A DNA stretch of 64,000 bases from Cryptomeria japonica (GCF_030272615.1 NC_081406.1:115971783-116035782), one strand, 5' to 3'; positions 10,799-22,500 are shown, counted from the stretch's first letter. The notes: generated from the letters alone by a model not told the origin. Numbers and translations: made by a program.

Positions 10799-12338
10799 TG
10801 ATAGTTCTGATACTAAATGTTTAGTACAGATGCCAAGTTAATAAGATGAGAGGGGGGGTGGTGAATTATACAATCTTAATCTTCCATAAAAACAATAGAT
10901 TCAACCTCGATAACCTTATCAGAAAAATTGTAAGGCATGCAAACTCATAAATAGATAAGATCACAAAACATATAACACTAGATTTAATGTGGAAACCCAA
11001 ATAGGGAAAAACCACTATGGGATTTCAGACCCACTAAGAAATATACTCTTCTAGAGTATGCTTGGTTAAAAGAAAATCCTATTAAAGATTAAAAAACACA
11101 TTGCTAGATGTGACCCGGTTAAGGGATTTCCCTCAGATCTATTAGGATCTTCACTTTGTTAGAAGTGGCCTTGTCAAAGGAATTCAAACATTCAATCAGA
11201 ATGTCACCTTGCTAGAGGATTTACAAATAAGACTGTTAAGTCCACTCGGTTAAGGGATTTTTTTGTCACTTTACAAAATAACAGTAATAAAAATCTATCT
11301 GCAACTTCACATCTAAAATGCTAAAGCAGATTCTTCTCAATACAATCTAGTCATAGGACTTTTCTTGTCCCTCTGCTGGGCTCTATACTCTATTTTCAAA
11401 ATAGGTCTTCAAGCTTCAGTGCTCGGTAAATACTGTGTAGCAACCCTTGTGCTTACACTTGCCCGCATACATTATTTATCAACAATTCCTTATTTATAAA
11501 CAATTTGCCAACCGCCTAATCTCCTTGATCACATTTCCCATGATCAATTATAGCCATCAGATCTTCAAACTTGACTAGGTTCAATGTATCCTTCGATCTG
11601 AAAAATGTTTTACCCCACCTTGGAACTTTCATACATTTCTTGGAACTTGTGCTAGGGTATTGCGGTTCAATGTGAGTTGTAGATCTTTTTATCGATTTTC
11701 CTTTGCCATAGATTCTTTAACAAACTTGATGCACGACATACCAATCATTTAATCAGTTTTAGCTCATCAGCTTCCTTCATTAAATAATACTTTTATTCAT
11801 TGAATGCATTCTGTTATTACTTGGTTGCAACTCGGTGAATACTAAACTTCACTCGGTAGACATTCTGCCTTCATTAACCGGTAGCGATAACCTTAGGGTT
11901 TACCGACTAGGTTCCTTAGGGTTTACCAACTGGGTTCTTTGCTCGATAACATAGTATAGTATTAACCTTTCAATCAATAACATATGTAAGATATCAAAAC
12001 AATCTAAAACATCATGATCTCATCATTGTCTAACTCAGTAATAGTTGCCCATTGAATAACTTATTTCTCCCCTTATTCATCATATTATTTCTGTGTCTTT
12101 TACCAACTTCTTTATACTCATCAAAACATACTTCTTAAGATATGACAACATCATACTGAATTAGATAATCAATTTCTTGACATCAATGACAAAATAATGA
12201 TATTAAAACAGTAAATATATTTAATCAGTTATATCCATAATCATCAACAACCTTCTCAATATCCTTATTGAAATACCAACAATCTCTTAGTGTAATTGGA
12301 ATGCCAACAATCTCTCTTTGTCTGTTATAATGCCAACA
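10799..12338 (-). repeat. copia-2 3' LTR (1540 bp)
   Basis: Begins tgatagttctgatac, ends tgccaaca, and pairs with 24785-26329 over its whole length with scattered substitutions. It contains repeated cggta/cggtg words (ctcggta, accggta). The predicted U5 side carries the ttaagggattt words seen again in the LTR at 31990-32471. Confidence 0.95.
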
Positions 12339-12726
12339 ATCTCCCCCTTTGGCATTGATGGCAAAACCAATTGATTTGACCTAATTTGATTCAGATTTAG
12401 ATTGTTGTAAAATGCTAAAATGCTCTCCTCCTATCATCAAAATTCTCCTCCATACATTAGTCTTCTCCTCCTTTCTTCATTCTTCTCCCCCTTTGACAAA
12501 AATGCTAAAAATTAAAGAACTAAAACATTTTTTCTTTCGCTGAGAAGTGAATTCCTTATTGATATGTGTCAACTCAGTCTCGGTCGGTGCATTTTGTCTT
12601 CAATTCCTATTCCCTATTTATTGATTCTTACACACCTTTAGAAAACCTCCTAAAGTGTGTAAATCAACATCAACTCTTGAAAGATATTCTATAGAGTCAT
12701 CGAAGTGATTCTTTCACCGAACTCGG
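12339..12726 (-). other. copia-2 polypurine tracts and 3' non-coding region
   Basis: The LTR-adjacent tract reads aaagggggagat on minus (plus-strand atctccccctttgg at 12339-12352). More purine tracts follow upstream (plus strand ctcctcctttc near 12469 and ctccccctttgac near 12485). No ORF is present. Confidence 0.75.
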
Positions 12727-14290
12727 TCAGTGAATGGAAGATAGGGGTAGGACCCCTTTTTTGCATCTGAGATACTCAAAAGTGTCCCTTGGCAGTGGCT
12801 TGGTGAAGATATCTACTATTTGTTCCTTTGTGCTAACATACTCCAACACCACTTTCTTCTCTTGAACTTCTTCTCTAAGATAATGAAATTTGATAGAGAT
12901 GTGCTTTGTCTTAGAGTGCATAACAAGATTCTTTGAAATGTTAATGGCACTAGTATTGTCACGGAATATAGTTACTGGCTCAGTAACTAGCTCATTTGTG
13001 CCTTCCAATAGTTGTTTGATCCATGCTATATTAGTGCAATTCAATGTTGCAGCAACATATTCAGCTTCTGTTGTTGACTGTGAAACACATCCTTGTTTCT
13101 TGCTAAGCCAATTCACTAGTCTTTCTCCTAAAAAGAAAGCTCCTCCACTTGTGCTTTTCCTGTCATCAATGTTGCCTGCCCAATCAACATCAGTATAAAC
13201 TTTTAAATCAAAATTATTTCTTTTCTGATATACTAAGCCATAATCTTCAGTGCAATTCAAGTATTTGAAAATTCTCTTGATTGTTGTCATGTGTGTTTCC
13301 TTGGGATCTGCAGAAAGTCTTGCAACTATACCTACTGCATGTGCTATATATGGTCTGTTGTGAACAACATATTGCAGTTTTCCAATCATAGATCGGTAGA
13401 GTATCTCATCAACAGATGCAGATTCATCATTCTTTGATAATTTATAGTTGGTAGTCATAGGAGTATTTATTGGTTTTGAATCCTCCATTCCAAATTTCTT
13501 CAAGATTTTCTTTATGTACTTGGATTGGGTAATGAAGATCTCATTTTTCATTTGCAGTATTTGTAAACCTATAAAATACTTTATCTCACCGATTAGTGAC
13601 ATCTCAAATTCTTTGCTCATTTCATTTCCAAAGTTCTTGCATAGAGAGTCATTTCCACAAAATATAATGTCATCAACAAATATGGTTGAGATCAGTATTC
13701 CATTGTCTTCATCATTCTTCATGTACATATTACTGTTTTCAATTATTCTTATAAAACCAATTTTGATCAAATAAGAGTGCAATCTCTCATACCATGCTCT
13801 TGGTGCTTGTTTCAAACCATAAAAAGCTTTGTTCAATTTACATACCTGATCTTTATTCTTGTCTTCAACAAATCCTTCAGGTTGTTCAATAAAAACTTCT
13901 TCTTCTAATATACCATTCAGAAATGCAGATTTGACATCCATTTGATATATCTTGAAATTATTGTAAGCAGCATATGCCAACAATGTTCTTACTCCTTCAA
14001 GTCTTGCCACAGGTGCAAAATTCTCACCATAATCAATTCCTTCTTCTTGAGCATAACCTTTGCAAACTAGTCTTTCTTTATTTCTAATGACCTCACCTTT
14101 TTCATTCAGCTTGTTTCTGAAAATCCACTTTGTATCGATTATATTTTTGTCCTTCGGTCTTGGGACTAGTGTCCATGTGTCATTCTTCTTGATTTGATCA
14201 TTCTCTTCTCTCATAGCATTTATCCAATCTTCTTTGTTAAATGCCTCTCTCACTATCCTCGGTTCAAATTCAGATATCAGACATGTGTTC
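12727..14290 (-). CDS. copia-2 reverse transcriptase and RNase H, uninterrupted
   Basis: About 510 codons are open, continuing upstream in frame from integrase, with the stop at 12727-12729. The RT (Pfam RVT_2 type) has [20 protein letters not shown], the first Asp in [24 protein letters not shown]-like [13 protein letters not shown], and the intact double-Asp box FVDDIIF. The connection is followed by RNase H with YTDVDWAGN (Asp), [10 protein letters not shown] (Glu), FRDNTSAI (Asp) and the terminal [16 protein letters not shown]. All expected acidic residues are present, so this module could be catalytically competent if expressed as part of a polyprotein. No true start codon is expected, since copia pol is made by cleavage; the first apparent initiation codon near 14253 is GTG. 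Confidence 0.92.
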
Positions 14291-14454
14291 TATCTTAATT
14301 TATTCCTTGTCATCACTAGATCATTCCTATCTCCTATAATCTTACTTGATACATGATGTCTTCTGACATACTTGGCTAATATAGGCTCGGTAAGCTTTGT
14401 ATGATCTTCTTCATCACTCAGCAACTGGATATTCTCTTCATTTCCTTCAGCAGT

Positions 14455-15590
14455 TTACTCAGTAAGACTTCTCGGTTGAACATAGAAAAATTCATCATAA
14501 TCTTTTGGTTCTTTGGAGTTTCCTTCTTCATTCCTTTCTACAATTTCATCAATTTTCTGATTTGCACTTTCTACTATTTTGTTAGATGATTTGATCAGAC
14601 ATTTAAATGCTTTGCTTCTAGAAGAATAACCTAGAAATGTTCCTTCTTCACTTTTCTGATCAAATTTGCCATTTCTATCATCTTTGTGAACATAGCATCT
14701 ATTTCCAAAGATTTTAAAATAACTTACATTAGGTTTTTTGTCATACCAGATTTCATATGGTGTCTTCAAAGTTCCTTTCTTTAGTGTACTCGGTTTAGGG
14801 TGTAAACTATTGTGCTTATTGCTTCTCTCCAAAATGTTTGTGATACTTTATTTTCAATCATCAGGGTTCTGGCACAATCTACAATAGATCTGTTTCTTCT
14901 CTCAACAATTCCATTTTGCTATGGAGTTATCGGTGTAGATACTTGTCTTTTAATACCATGATCATTGCAGTATAAGTTAAACTCATCAGATGTAAACTCA
15001 CCTCCTCTATCTGATCTAAGACATTTGAGTTGTCTTCCTGTTTCATTTTCAAATCTTGCCTTGTACCATTTAAACATTTGAAAAGCTTCTGATTTTTCTT
15101 TTAAAAACATTACTGACATCATCCTTGAGTAATCATCCACAAATAATATGAAATATTTATCACCATAATAACTTTGAACTTTCATAGGACCACAAAGATC
15201 AGTATGCACAAGAACTAAAATTCCCTTAGAAGTGTAGGACTTACTTGTAAAGCTTGATCTTGTCATTTTTCCCATCTGGCATCCTCGGCATATAGCATTC
15301 TCAGGTTTCTCAAGACTCGGTAGACCTCTTACTTGGTGCTTCTTGCTTATTTTGATCAGATTATCCAAATTTACATGACAAAACCTTTTATGCCATAACC
15401 AGGTATCATCTATCTTTGCATATAGACACTTATTCCAAGTTGAGTCAAGGTGAAATGTGTTAACTTTTGTTTGTGTCCGAGTAGCAGCTAACTTTCCATG
15501 CTTGTCATGAACTTTGACAATTCCATTCTGAAATTCTATTCGGTAACCTTTGTTGTTTAGCTATGCTACACTCAACAAATTGTATTTCAA
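14455..15590 (-). pseudogene. copia-2 pre-integrase and integrase (a few stops)
   Basis: The pre-integrase segment has WLWHKRFCHVNLDNL and the CRGCQMGK zinc end. The core follows: VHTDLCGPM (first Asp), FVDDYSRMM, CLRSDRGGEF (second Asp), then a TAG where the family has TPQQNG, then NGIVERRN (Glu). The TAG lies near 14919-14921 (plus strand gctatgg). The C-terminal part (14832-14455) has KTPYEIWYDKKPN and GTFLGYSSRSKAFKC. So the D-D-E residues are present but the frame is interrupted by at least one nonsense codon and a short frame break near 14835. Confidence 0.85.
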
Positions 15591-15599
15591 ACCTTCAAC

Positions 15600-15931
15600 T
15601 CAATAAACATCATTGCATTTTGCATTGTCAAGAAGTGTTATAGATCCTTTACCTCTTACCGGACATGGTGCATCATTACTAAATCTTACATAGCCTCCAT
15701 CATAGTCTTCTAATATAACAAACTTGTGTTTATCACCTGTCATGTGATGTGAACATCCATAATCTATGATCCAAGAATCATTTTTACTTATATGAGATAG
15801 TAGGGCTTTTTCTACATACCTATCTTCATCTGATCCATCTTTGATAACCACATAAACAACTTCCTTTGTATCAGTTTCATCCAATTTATCATCATTAGAT
15901 TCCTCATCAGCTCTTAGGCATGTCTTCTTAT
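15600..15931 (-). pseudogene. copia-2 protease (altered active site)
   Basis: Recognised from SWIIDYGCSHHMTGDKHKF, the GGYVRFSND stretch and the PVRGKGSI segment. The active-site triplet is D-Y-G instead of D-S-G: Asp and Gly are kept but Ser is Tyr. The frame runs from the gag tail across the nested insertion, which lies between the zinc knuckle and the protease. A TGA follows the NDVY segment at about 15600. Confidence 0.8.
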
Positions 15932-15936
15932 CTCTT

Positions 15937-17141
15937 TGTAGCGTCCTAAAATTGCGACACTTGCAATTTCGACTGCATTTTGGTCTTCACGATGGCGACG
16001 CAACACGCAACCTGAATGGAGACCCCAAAACCTGATTACGACACTAAAAACTGCATTTTTCAAGCACCCTGGCCTGAACCTCCTTGCACCCTGCTGTCCC
16101 GAGAGGTGGGACCAGAGCGCCCAGCGCCCTGGTCCCTGGGCCTATTTTGGGCCCGGTCTCCTATGGGGTCTCAGGTCTTTTTGTTTGCAAATTGGAAATT
16201 AACTTTCCTAGTCGGCCTAAGGTCGGGAAAATCAGTCTTTTAACCCTAATTGGCAATATAAACGACATTTTCCTCTCTCATTTAGGGATACATACATGAC
16301 GGAAAAAGCGTGGAAACTATACTCAAGCATTCAAGCATTCAAGCATTCAAGCATTCATTCCAAGTCTCCATTCAAGGCTAAGTGTTGCATTCAAGACAAG
16401 GATTCAACCATTGAAGAGGAGATCACTTACTACATGCTACATACAACATACTACATACAACAAACAACAACATCTATACCTTCGCACATAAGGATACAAA
16501 CATCCTTACAACAAGGTATTAGTACTTGTTTTACATTACAGTCATTTACATTTATAGCATTTCTCATTTCTTGGTTAATTCCAAAACCAGGGTTTGACCT
16601 AAAGGCAAACCCCTAATCCCTAACCCCCCAATCGTCTTCGCTTTTTTGTGTGTAGGTTGCAAGTACACTGCTGAAATTGAAGATCTGGAATCCTTGTGCA
16701 GAGACGAACAAATCTCCCTTCGTTTTGCGGATTTTTCGGAGGACCGTGGCGTCGGGCGCCATTGTCCCAACAACTTTTGCTGAAATTTGCAGGACAGCGC
16801 CGTATCGACATTTTACTACTAATTCCAGGTCCGCAACTTCATCCTATATCCCTATCTCAGTTTATAAGCGAATCTTTGTCACTTTCTATGCATTCCTAGC
16901 TTAATTCTTATATCAACATTCTTTACAAAAGAGGGTAGCCTTGTTGTCTTAACCCTTGAAACTCATTTAGCATCCAATCTTGCATTGCGTGGGATTGGAT
17001 CTTGTGGGTTTCAACCCCTCTTTTGAATGTAAAGTCTCTCCCTTAAGTGAAAACCATCAACCCTAGCGACCTCCCTTCTCTCTCCTTGGAGTTGGAAGAG
17101 GGGAGAGCAACTAGGGTTCGATTGCGATTTTTCGCTTTACA
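15937..17141 (+). repeat. Copy A 5' LTR (1205 bp)
   Basis: Starts tgtagcgtcctaaaattgcg and ends gctttaca. It contains four tandem caagcattc units near 16325-16355, tacaacatactacatacaac repeats near 16440-16470, the conserved core ggttaattccaaaaccagg near 16574, and the aggaccgtg motif near 16740. The TATA region is aatataaac near 16255, two bases shorter than the tatataaa of the other LTRs. Compared with its partner it lacks a 32-bp unit (see findings). Confidence 0.95.
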
Positions 17142-18321
17142 TTTTTGGTGAACCCGACGTGAACATCCTTTCTGATTTTTCATGCTTAGATCTGAAAATT
17201 GATTCCTTGATTACATTTCCATGTTTGATCTTTTGCAAAATTTTAGAGGTGATTACATAAAAACCCTAAAATTTCTTTTTAGTAATTGAACTTGTGAAAT
17301 ATTTAATTGTTAATGCTTGCTTCAGATCTGCCCTTCTGTTACAAATTATCAATTCATATCTGTGCTTTAATTTTGAAAATTAAGTGGTTAAGTGTCAAAA
17401 CCCTAATTTTTGAAACCCTCTTGATTCAACCTTTGTCCGACAATTTCACTGATCAAAACATCTCCAAATCAGCTGTAACTTTGGATTCTGCAATAAAATC
17501 ACAATATCTTTCATCCCTGAAAATTTGGAAAAAAGTTGCGAGGACCGTGTGCACTCTGAGCGCCATCATCCCCGACATTTTTTCCAAAATTTTGGGAGCA
17601 AGATCTTACTGTATTTTCCTGCTAAAATCCAGAATTTTGGCTGATTTTATCAATTATAACACTTTCAAAATTACAGTCAAAGTTGGTCTTGTGATTGCTT
17701 GGATTAAGGCTCCTAAACATTCAAAAATCATTGAAACTGAAATTTTGTGTCAAAATTGTGTTTCTTATTGTCCTAAATCTGAAAAGTGTGTTTGCATTCA
17801 TTCAAAATTTTAGTGCTTTATTCAAATTCTTGCAATTTGTGACTTTTGAAATTAAGTGCTTAATTATAACAACTTTGATTTCCGCTTTCAAAATTGAATT
17901 TTGCATGAAATTGAGTCAATTTTTAAATTTCAAAACTTGCATTGCTTTTGACATTCCCTCTAAAATCATAAAATTCAAAATTTCAGTTTCCCTCTCTGTT
18001 TCAAAATTCAAATTTTGCATTTTTCGACAATCTGGGTAGGGTTCAATTTTGAGATTGCAACTTTAATTTGGCCTATCTACAGATCGTATAATCACTCAAT
18101 TTTTTCAGATTAGCTCTAAAATCATCATAACTTTCATCCCTGCAAATTTCAAAAAATGTTGCAAGGACCGTGTGCACTCCGAGCGCCACGGTCCCGGACA
18201 TTTTTTCCGAAATTTCGAGAGACTGTCGTGATTGCATTTAATAGCTTAAATCTAAGAGATTGGCTGATTTTACTGAAAATTGCTACCTCTAAATTCAAAA
18301 TCTTCTCTCTCTTTCTAGTGC
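17142..18321 (+). other. Copy A PBS candidate and untranslated leader
   Basis: The first bases after the LTR read tttttggtgaacccgacgtgaac; tggtgaacccgacgtg (17146-17161) is in the PBS position and is identical in copy B, but I cannot name the tRNA. The leader contains two copies of a roughly 110-bp block centred on aggaccgtgtgcact (near 17541 and 18165), related to a motif in the LTR. It ends with the pyrimidine tract ctctctctttctag just before the start ATG, which could act as a splice acceptor. ORFs in the leader (17307-17813 and 17695-18039) have no domain features. Confidence 0.75.
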
Positions 18322-21300
18322 ATGAGTTTTACAACAATAAGCCCTACTTACACTATTCCCATTAGACGAAGCCGTAGAATTAAGTCTTTCCGAGGTTTAA
18401 CTACTGAGGAGATGGAACCTAATTTGAATAGCCTTTTTAATGAGGACATGGATAATTCCTCTAATCCTCCTAATGATGAAGAAGCTCCCCATGAGTTTTC
18501 TGTAGAACAACTTTCGAAATTGGATAATCAATTTGACGATTTTCACCAATGGATGTCTCATGAGTATCCTGATAGTCAAGCTCTTCCTTTAATTGAGGGT
18601 CTAAAATGCATGCTTCAAAGTGATAAGAATGGAATTGATATTTTGCGTGGTATTGCACACATTGTGGATTCAAATGTAATGCCTATGAAGAGTTGCGCTG
18701 AAACTTTAGGTTATACACAACCTCCCACTCAAGTCAATCATTCTATTCCTTTGACAACTTCTATTGCTAGCATACCTACCTTTACATCAAATATAATGAC
18801 TACTTCTATACAAGACATTCCTCCTGCGATTACCAGTCATGGGGGCAATCCCTCTTCTTCAATTAACCCTATTCCTTCATTCAATCCAACTTCTTCATTC
18901 ATTCCTTCAATGAGTGTCCCTATTATATCTTCACAAATGAACATGACGCAAGGGGGTAATTCATTTAACCATTCCATTCCTCCTTGTAGTGTTCCTCCTG
19001 TCCAATCATCTCCTATGACTAACTATCATAGAGTCCCACCACCTTACTCTCTACCTTCTTTCAATAACATAACACCTCCATCTCAATCTAACACACCTAA
19101 TATGAATTCTTCGACTGAAGCGACCATTAACAATCTTGCACAAACTGTCTCTTCTTTACAGCAACAAATTGCCTCTATGAATCAATCTAAGTTTAGTGTG
19201 CCCACATTTGATGTTGCGAGCCCACTTTCTCTTGACATTGTTCGAGCTATCCCTCCTAAACATGTTGAAATCCCGCATTTGGAGCTTTATAATGGTAAAG
19301 GAGATCCTCTAACACATGTTAAGACTTTTCAAACAATTTGTACTGATTTTGCTTATGACCAAAGGTTGCTTGCAAAATTGTTTACTAGAACATTAAGAGA
19401 CAAAGCCCTACAATGGTATTGCTCGTTGCCTTCTTATTCTATTACTTCTTTTGAACAACTTGCAAATGCTTTCATTCAACAATTTCAAAACAATATAAGT
19501 CCAAAAGTTACTTTGATTGATTTAATGCATTGTAAACAAGGTGTTAAAGAAAAAGTGACTGATTTCATTGGTAGATATAAGCATTTGTATGCTCAAATTT
19601 CTTTTCCAGTGCCTGACAATGATATTTAAAGAATCTTTATTTCTAATTTACAAAAAGATATTCGAGACAAACTTCTGTTTTCTGAGTTTACTTCTTTCAA
19701 ACAGTTGTGTGCAACTCTTCACAATTATCAACTGACTGTGAGTCAAATGGAACAATCACATCCTATGGCTCCGAGTGATAAGGGTGATAGCAGTCAACAA
19801 CCATTTGGGAAGTTTAAACCGAACAGAGATTCCATCAAATTCAATGAAAACATCATCAACAACAATGTGAATGCAGCATCAAGTGTGCCTCCTATTTCTA
19901 AGTTTTTCAAGAAAGAAAGAAATTATACTCCTTTGAATGAATCATTGCATAGTATTATGAATAAGTTATTGGAACAAAATGTGCTTACTCTTCCTCCTAT
20001 AAGGAAAATTGATCCTGCAAAGATTACTTCACCTTATTTTGATAACAAAGCTTTTTGTCACTTTCATCGTCAGCCTGGGCATGATACTGAAAAATGTTTT
20101 TCTTTAAAGGGTAAAATTCAAGATTTGATTGATAATAATACTATCTCTATTTCTGGAGTGAATGATAAAGGCAACACATCTGTAGCTCCTCCTAACCAAA
20201 ATCTTTAGATTTTTACTGATCCATTACCTTCCCATACCTCCAGTGCGATTGAGACTAATGATTCCTCTCTCTCATCTGATGGTCTTGTGTCTATGACTCT
20301 GAGGGTGATTAACTTTGTAGAGCAGCAAGAAAACCCTAAAGAACCTTCCATCACATTTGATTCTAGTGAAACCATTAGAGCACCTGATGGTCCTTTATAC
20401 ATAGTTGCAAAAGTCAAGAATACACCTTGCCGTGGAGTGCTTATTGATCCTTCGTGCATGGTTAATGTTATTACTGAAGAATTTTTTTTTACTTTGCAAT
20501 TGAATCAAGTGATCTATGACAAAACAGATGTGGTTGTGAAATTATTTGATGCATTTTCTTCTCCTGCAATTGGTTCTATTACATTACCTATTGAGGTCCA
20601 TAACAAATCCCTTGATGTGAGCTTTGCTATTATTCCTTCATCCGAACAATTTTGTGTGAAGCTTGGCTATCCTTGGCTATCTTCCATGAAAGCTATTGCT
20701 TCTCCTATACATAAGTGTTTGAAATTTCCCCATGATGGTGAAGTTGTTACTGTTAATCATAGTCTCTTTAAACCAGCTGAAAGAACTTCTAGCGTTCCTA
20801 TTGATTACTTTTGGCCTAAACAATTCCAATCTCTTCCTCTGCGAAGTGATCATCTTTTCAAATCTTATCAAAAGTGGAAAACAGATATGATCCTATCTTT
20901 AAGTGAACCTAGAACACCCAAACTTGACATTCCTATCATTCTTGAGAAGGAAGTTCTTCCTTTGAAAGATAAAACTAATGTCTTTCCTCAAGAAGATTCC
21001 CAACCCATCCCTATGGATGTGACTATGTCTATGCCTAATAAACCTTCTAAAAGTAGATCTATACCTCCTCGTCATGATGGACTTGGTCTTCTTCCTAAAC
21101 CAAAAATTCCTCCTTTATATGGAGCAGTTCCTCCTCCTTCTTTTTATAGAGAGAAGAGACCTTCTTCTTCTCCTATTATCCAGCCTAAGAGACCACAACC
21201 TAAACACCCAAGTGATAAGGATGAGAACATTCCTCCTCCTCAATCTTCTCCACTTCCTACTAAGACTAGACAAAATCGTTTTGCACGTGAACGCCGATGA

Positions 21301-21720
21301 AAGCGTTGTCTTAGGGCTCAAGCAGCTGCTTCTCAAACTTTACAATCTCCAAAAACACCTTCAACAAGCATTATTCCATTTTCTCCTCAGCCAAAAATTG
21401 AGCCTAAATCTCCTAAACATAAGATGCATGATGGTCTTGATCCTGTGCGAGTTAAAGATCCTATTTTTATAAATCTTGATGATGATATAGACGAAAATGT
21501 TATTCGTGATGAACATGTTACTCCTCTTGCTTCTGATAGTGAATATGAACTTGTTGATATTGATAACCATTTATCTACCAAATTTTCTAAAGCACTTATC
21601 CTAGCTCCTAGACAAGAACAACGTGGCTTGGAACATGAACATAGCCCTTGTTTGGATCTTGTGATAGCTCCATCTGTTGTGTTGGATGTTCCTCCTCTAG
21701 CATGTTCCCTGCCTTCCTGA
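18322..21720 (+). pseudogene. Copy A gag / protease-like / proline-rich frame, three nonsense codons
   Basis: One frame of 1133 codons (ending at TGA 21718-21720) is interrupted only by TAA at 19627, TAG at 20206 and TGA at 21298; there are no frameshifts. Domains in order: an N-terminal region with an S/T/P-rich linker (about residues 100-290); Retrotrans_gag (about 318-460) with RTLRDKALQWYCSLP; a zinc-knuckle-like CHFHRQPGHDTEKC near residue 578; a retropepsin-like segment (about 690-810) with LIDPSCMVNVI, where the catalytic Asp is residue 709 but D-T/S-G is D-P-S; a proline-rich segment (about 890-1010); and an acidic tail. The start ATG at 18322 is shared with copy B. Copy B reads through the first two stops, and copy C keeps Trp at the third. 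The product would be a capsid protein that packages element RNA. Confidence 0.88.
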
Positions 21721-22500
21721 AACATTGATCAGCAAGATCGGGGGGTAGATGACGTGCTAGACTAGTTACATTAGCATAGCAGATTCTCTCCTCCTCTCTT
21801 TTGTTACTTCTTCTATATGTTATTCTCATTCTTCTATTTGTTGTCCTTAGTATTGTCTACTTGAGGACGATGCAAAGCATTGAGATCTCTTTTGGTCTCT
21901 CTCATGTTGACTCAAAAGACACATGTGTTCCCTTCTTCTAGGTGACCTTCCTTGATTGGGGAATGAAGAACAATTATGCATACATACATATGATATATAC
22001 ATGACTTATCATACAACATACTGACCCCGAGGAAAGCGAAGTCACCTTGTGCTTTGTGTCTATTATCCTTGGGTTTATCTCACACTTGGGGGCTAAATCT
22101 TTGTGATAACATGCTCCTTTCCTTTCTCATTTCTTATGTGTATCACTACGTTAAAACAATCACCCCCGTTGAGGCATGTGTGATCGCTTTAACATAGGGG
22201 GGCATACACCCTGTCTATCCTTTCAAGATACTTGAAAATTTCTTGGCGAACTTAGCTTTGCCTTGAAAATTTTTGGTATTTCTTTTGCATGACTCATAGT
22301 GAGGGAACCTTACTACTGACAGTCATGGTTCTCCCTTGTGATCTTCCCTTTTACTTTTTCAATCGAATTCATAAGATCCTTAGTCCACTGGGGGCTTGGT
22401 GTGTCTTGCCTCCTTGACGTGGTGAAAGTTTTTCAATGTTGTTTCCTTGTACTTTACCGAAAGTATGAGCATACATACTCCCGCTAAAGTGGGGGCTAAA
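21721..22500 (+). other. Copy A 3' non-coding region and polypurine tract
   Basis: No coding signal. The region is nearly identical to 40,790-41,580 in copy B and recognisable in copy C. It holds a conserved ttgaggacgatgcaaagc block near 21861 and a cacttgggggctaaatct block near 22083 that resembles the PPT. The PPT proper is agtgggggctaaa at 22488-22500, directly before the 3' LTR. Confidence 0.8.

Noticed and set aside
12890-13774. Plus-strand ORFs over copia-2 pol
   Set aside because: Antisense shadows of the RT-RNase H frame on the minus strand.
16016-16904. LTR ORFs (also at 22580-23502, 35161-36069 and 41660-42566)
   Set aside because: They lie wholly inside LTRs, occur in several overlapping frames and are shared only because the LTRs are copies.
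17307-18039. ORFs in the copy A leader (also 36467-37198 in copy B) as genes
   Set aside because: They lie in an AT-rich leader, are not frame-conserved between A and B beyond nucleotide similarity, and show no domain; the real gag begins at the downstream ATG.
21074-21472. Leucine-rich ORF (also 40163-40543)
   Set aside because: Out-of-frame reading of the proline-rich part of the gag frame.
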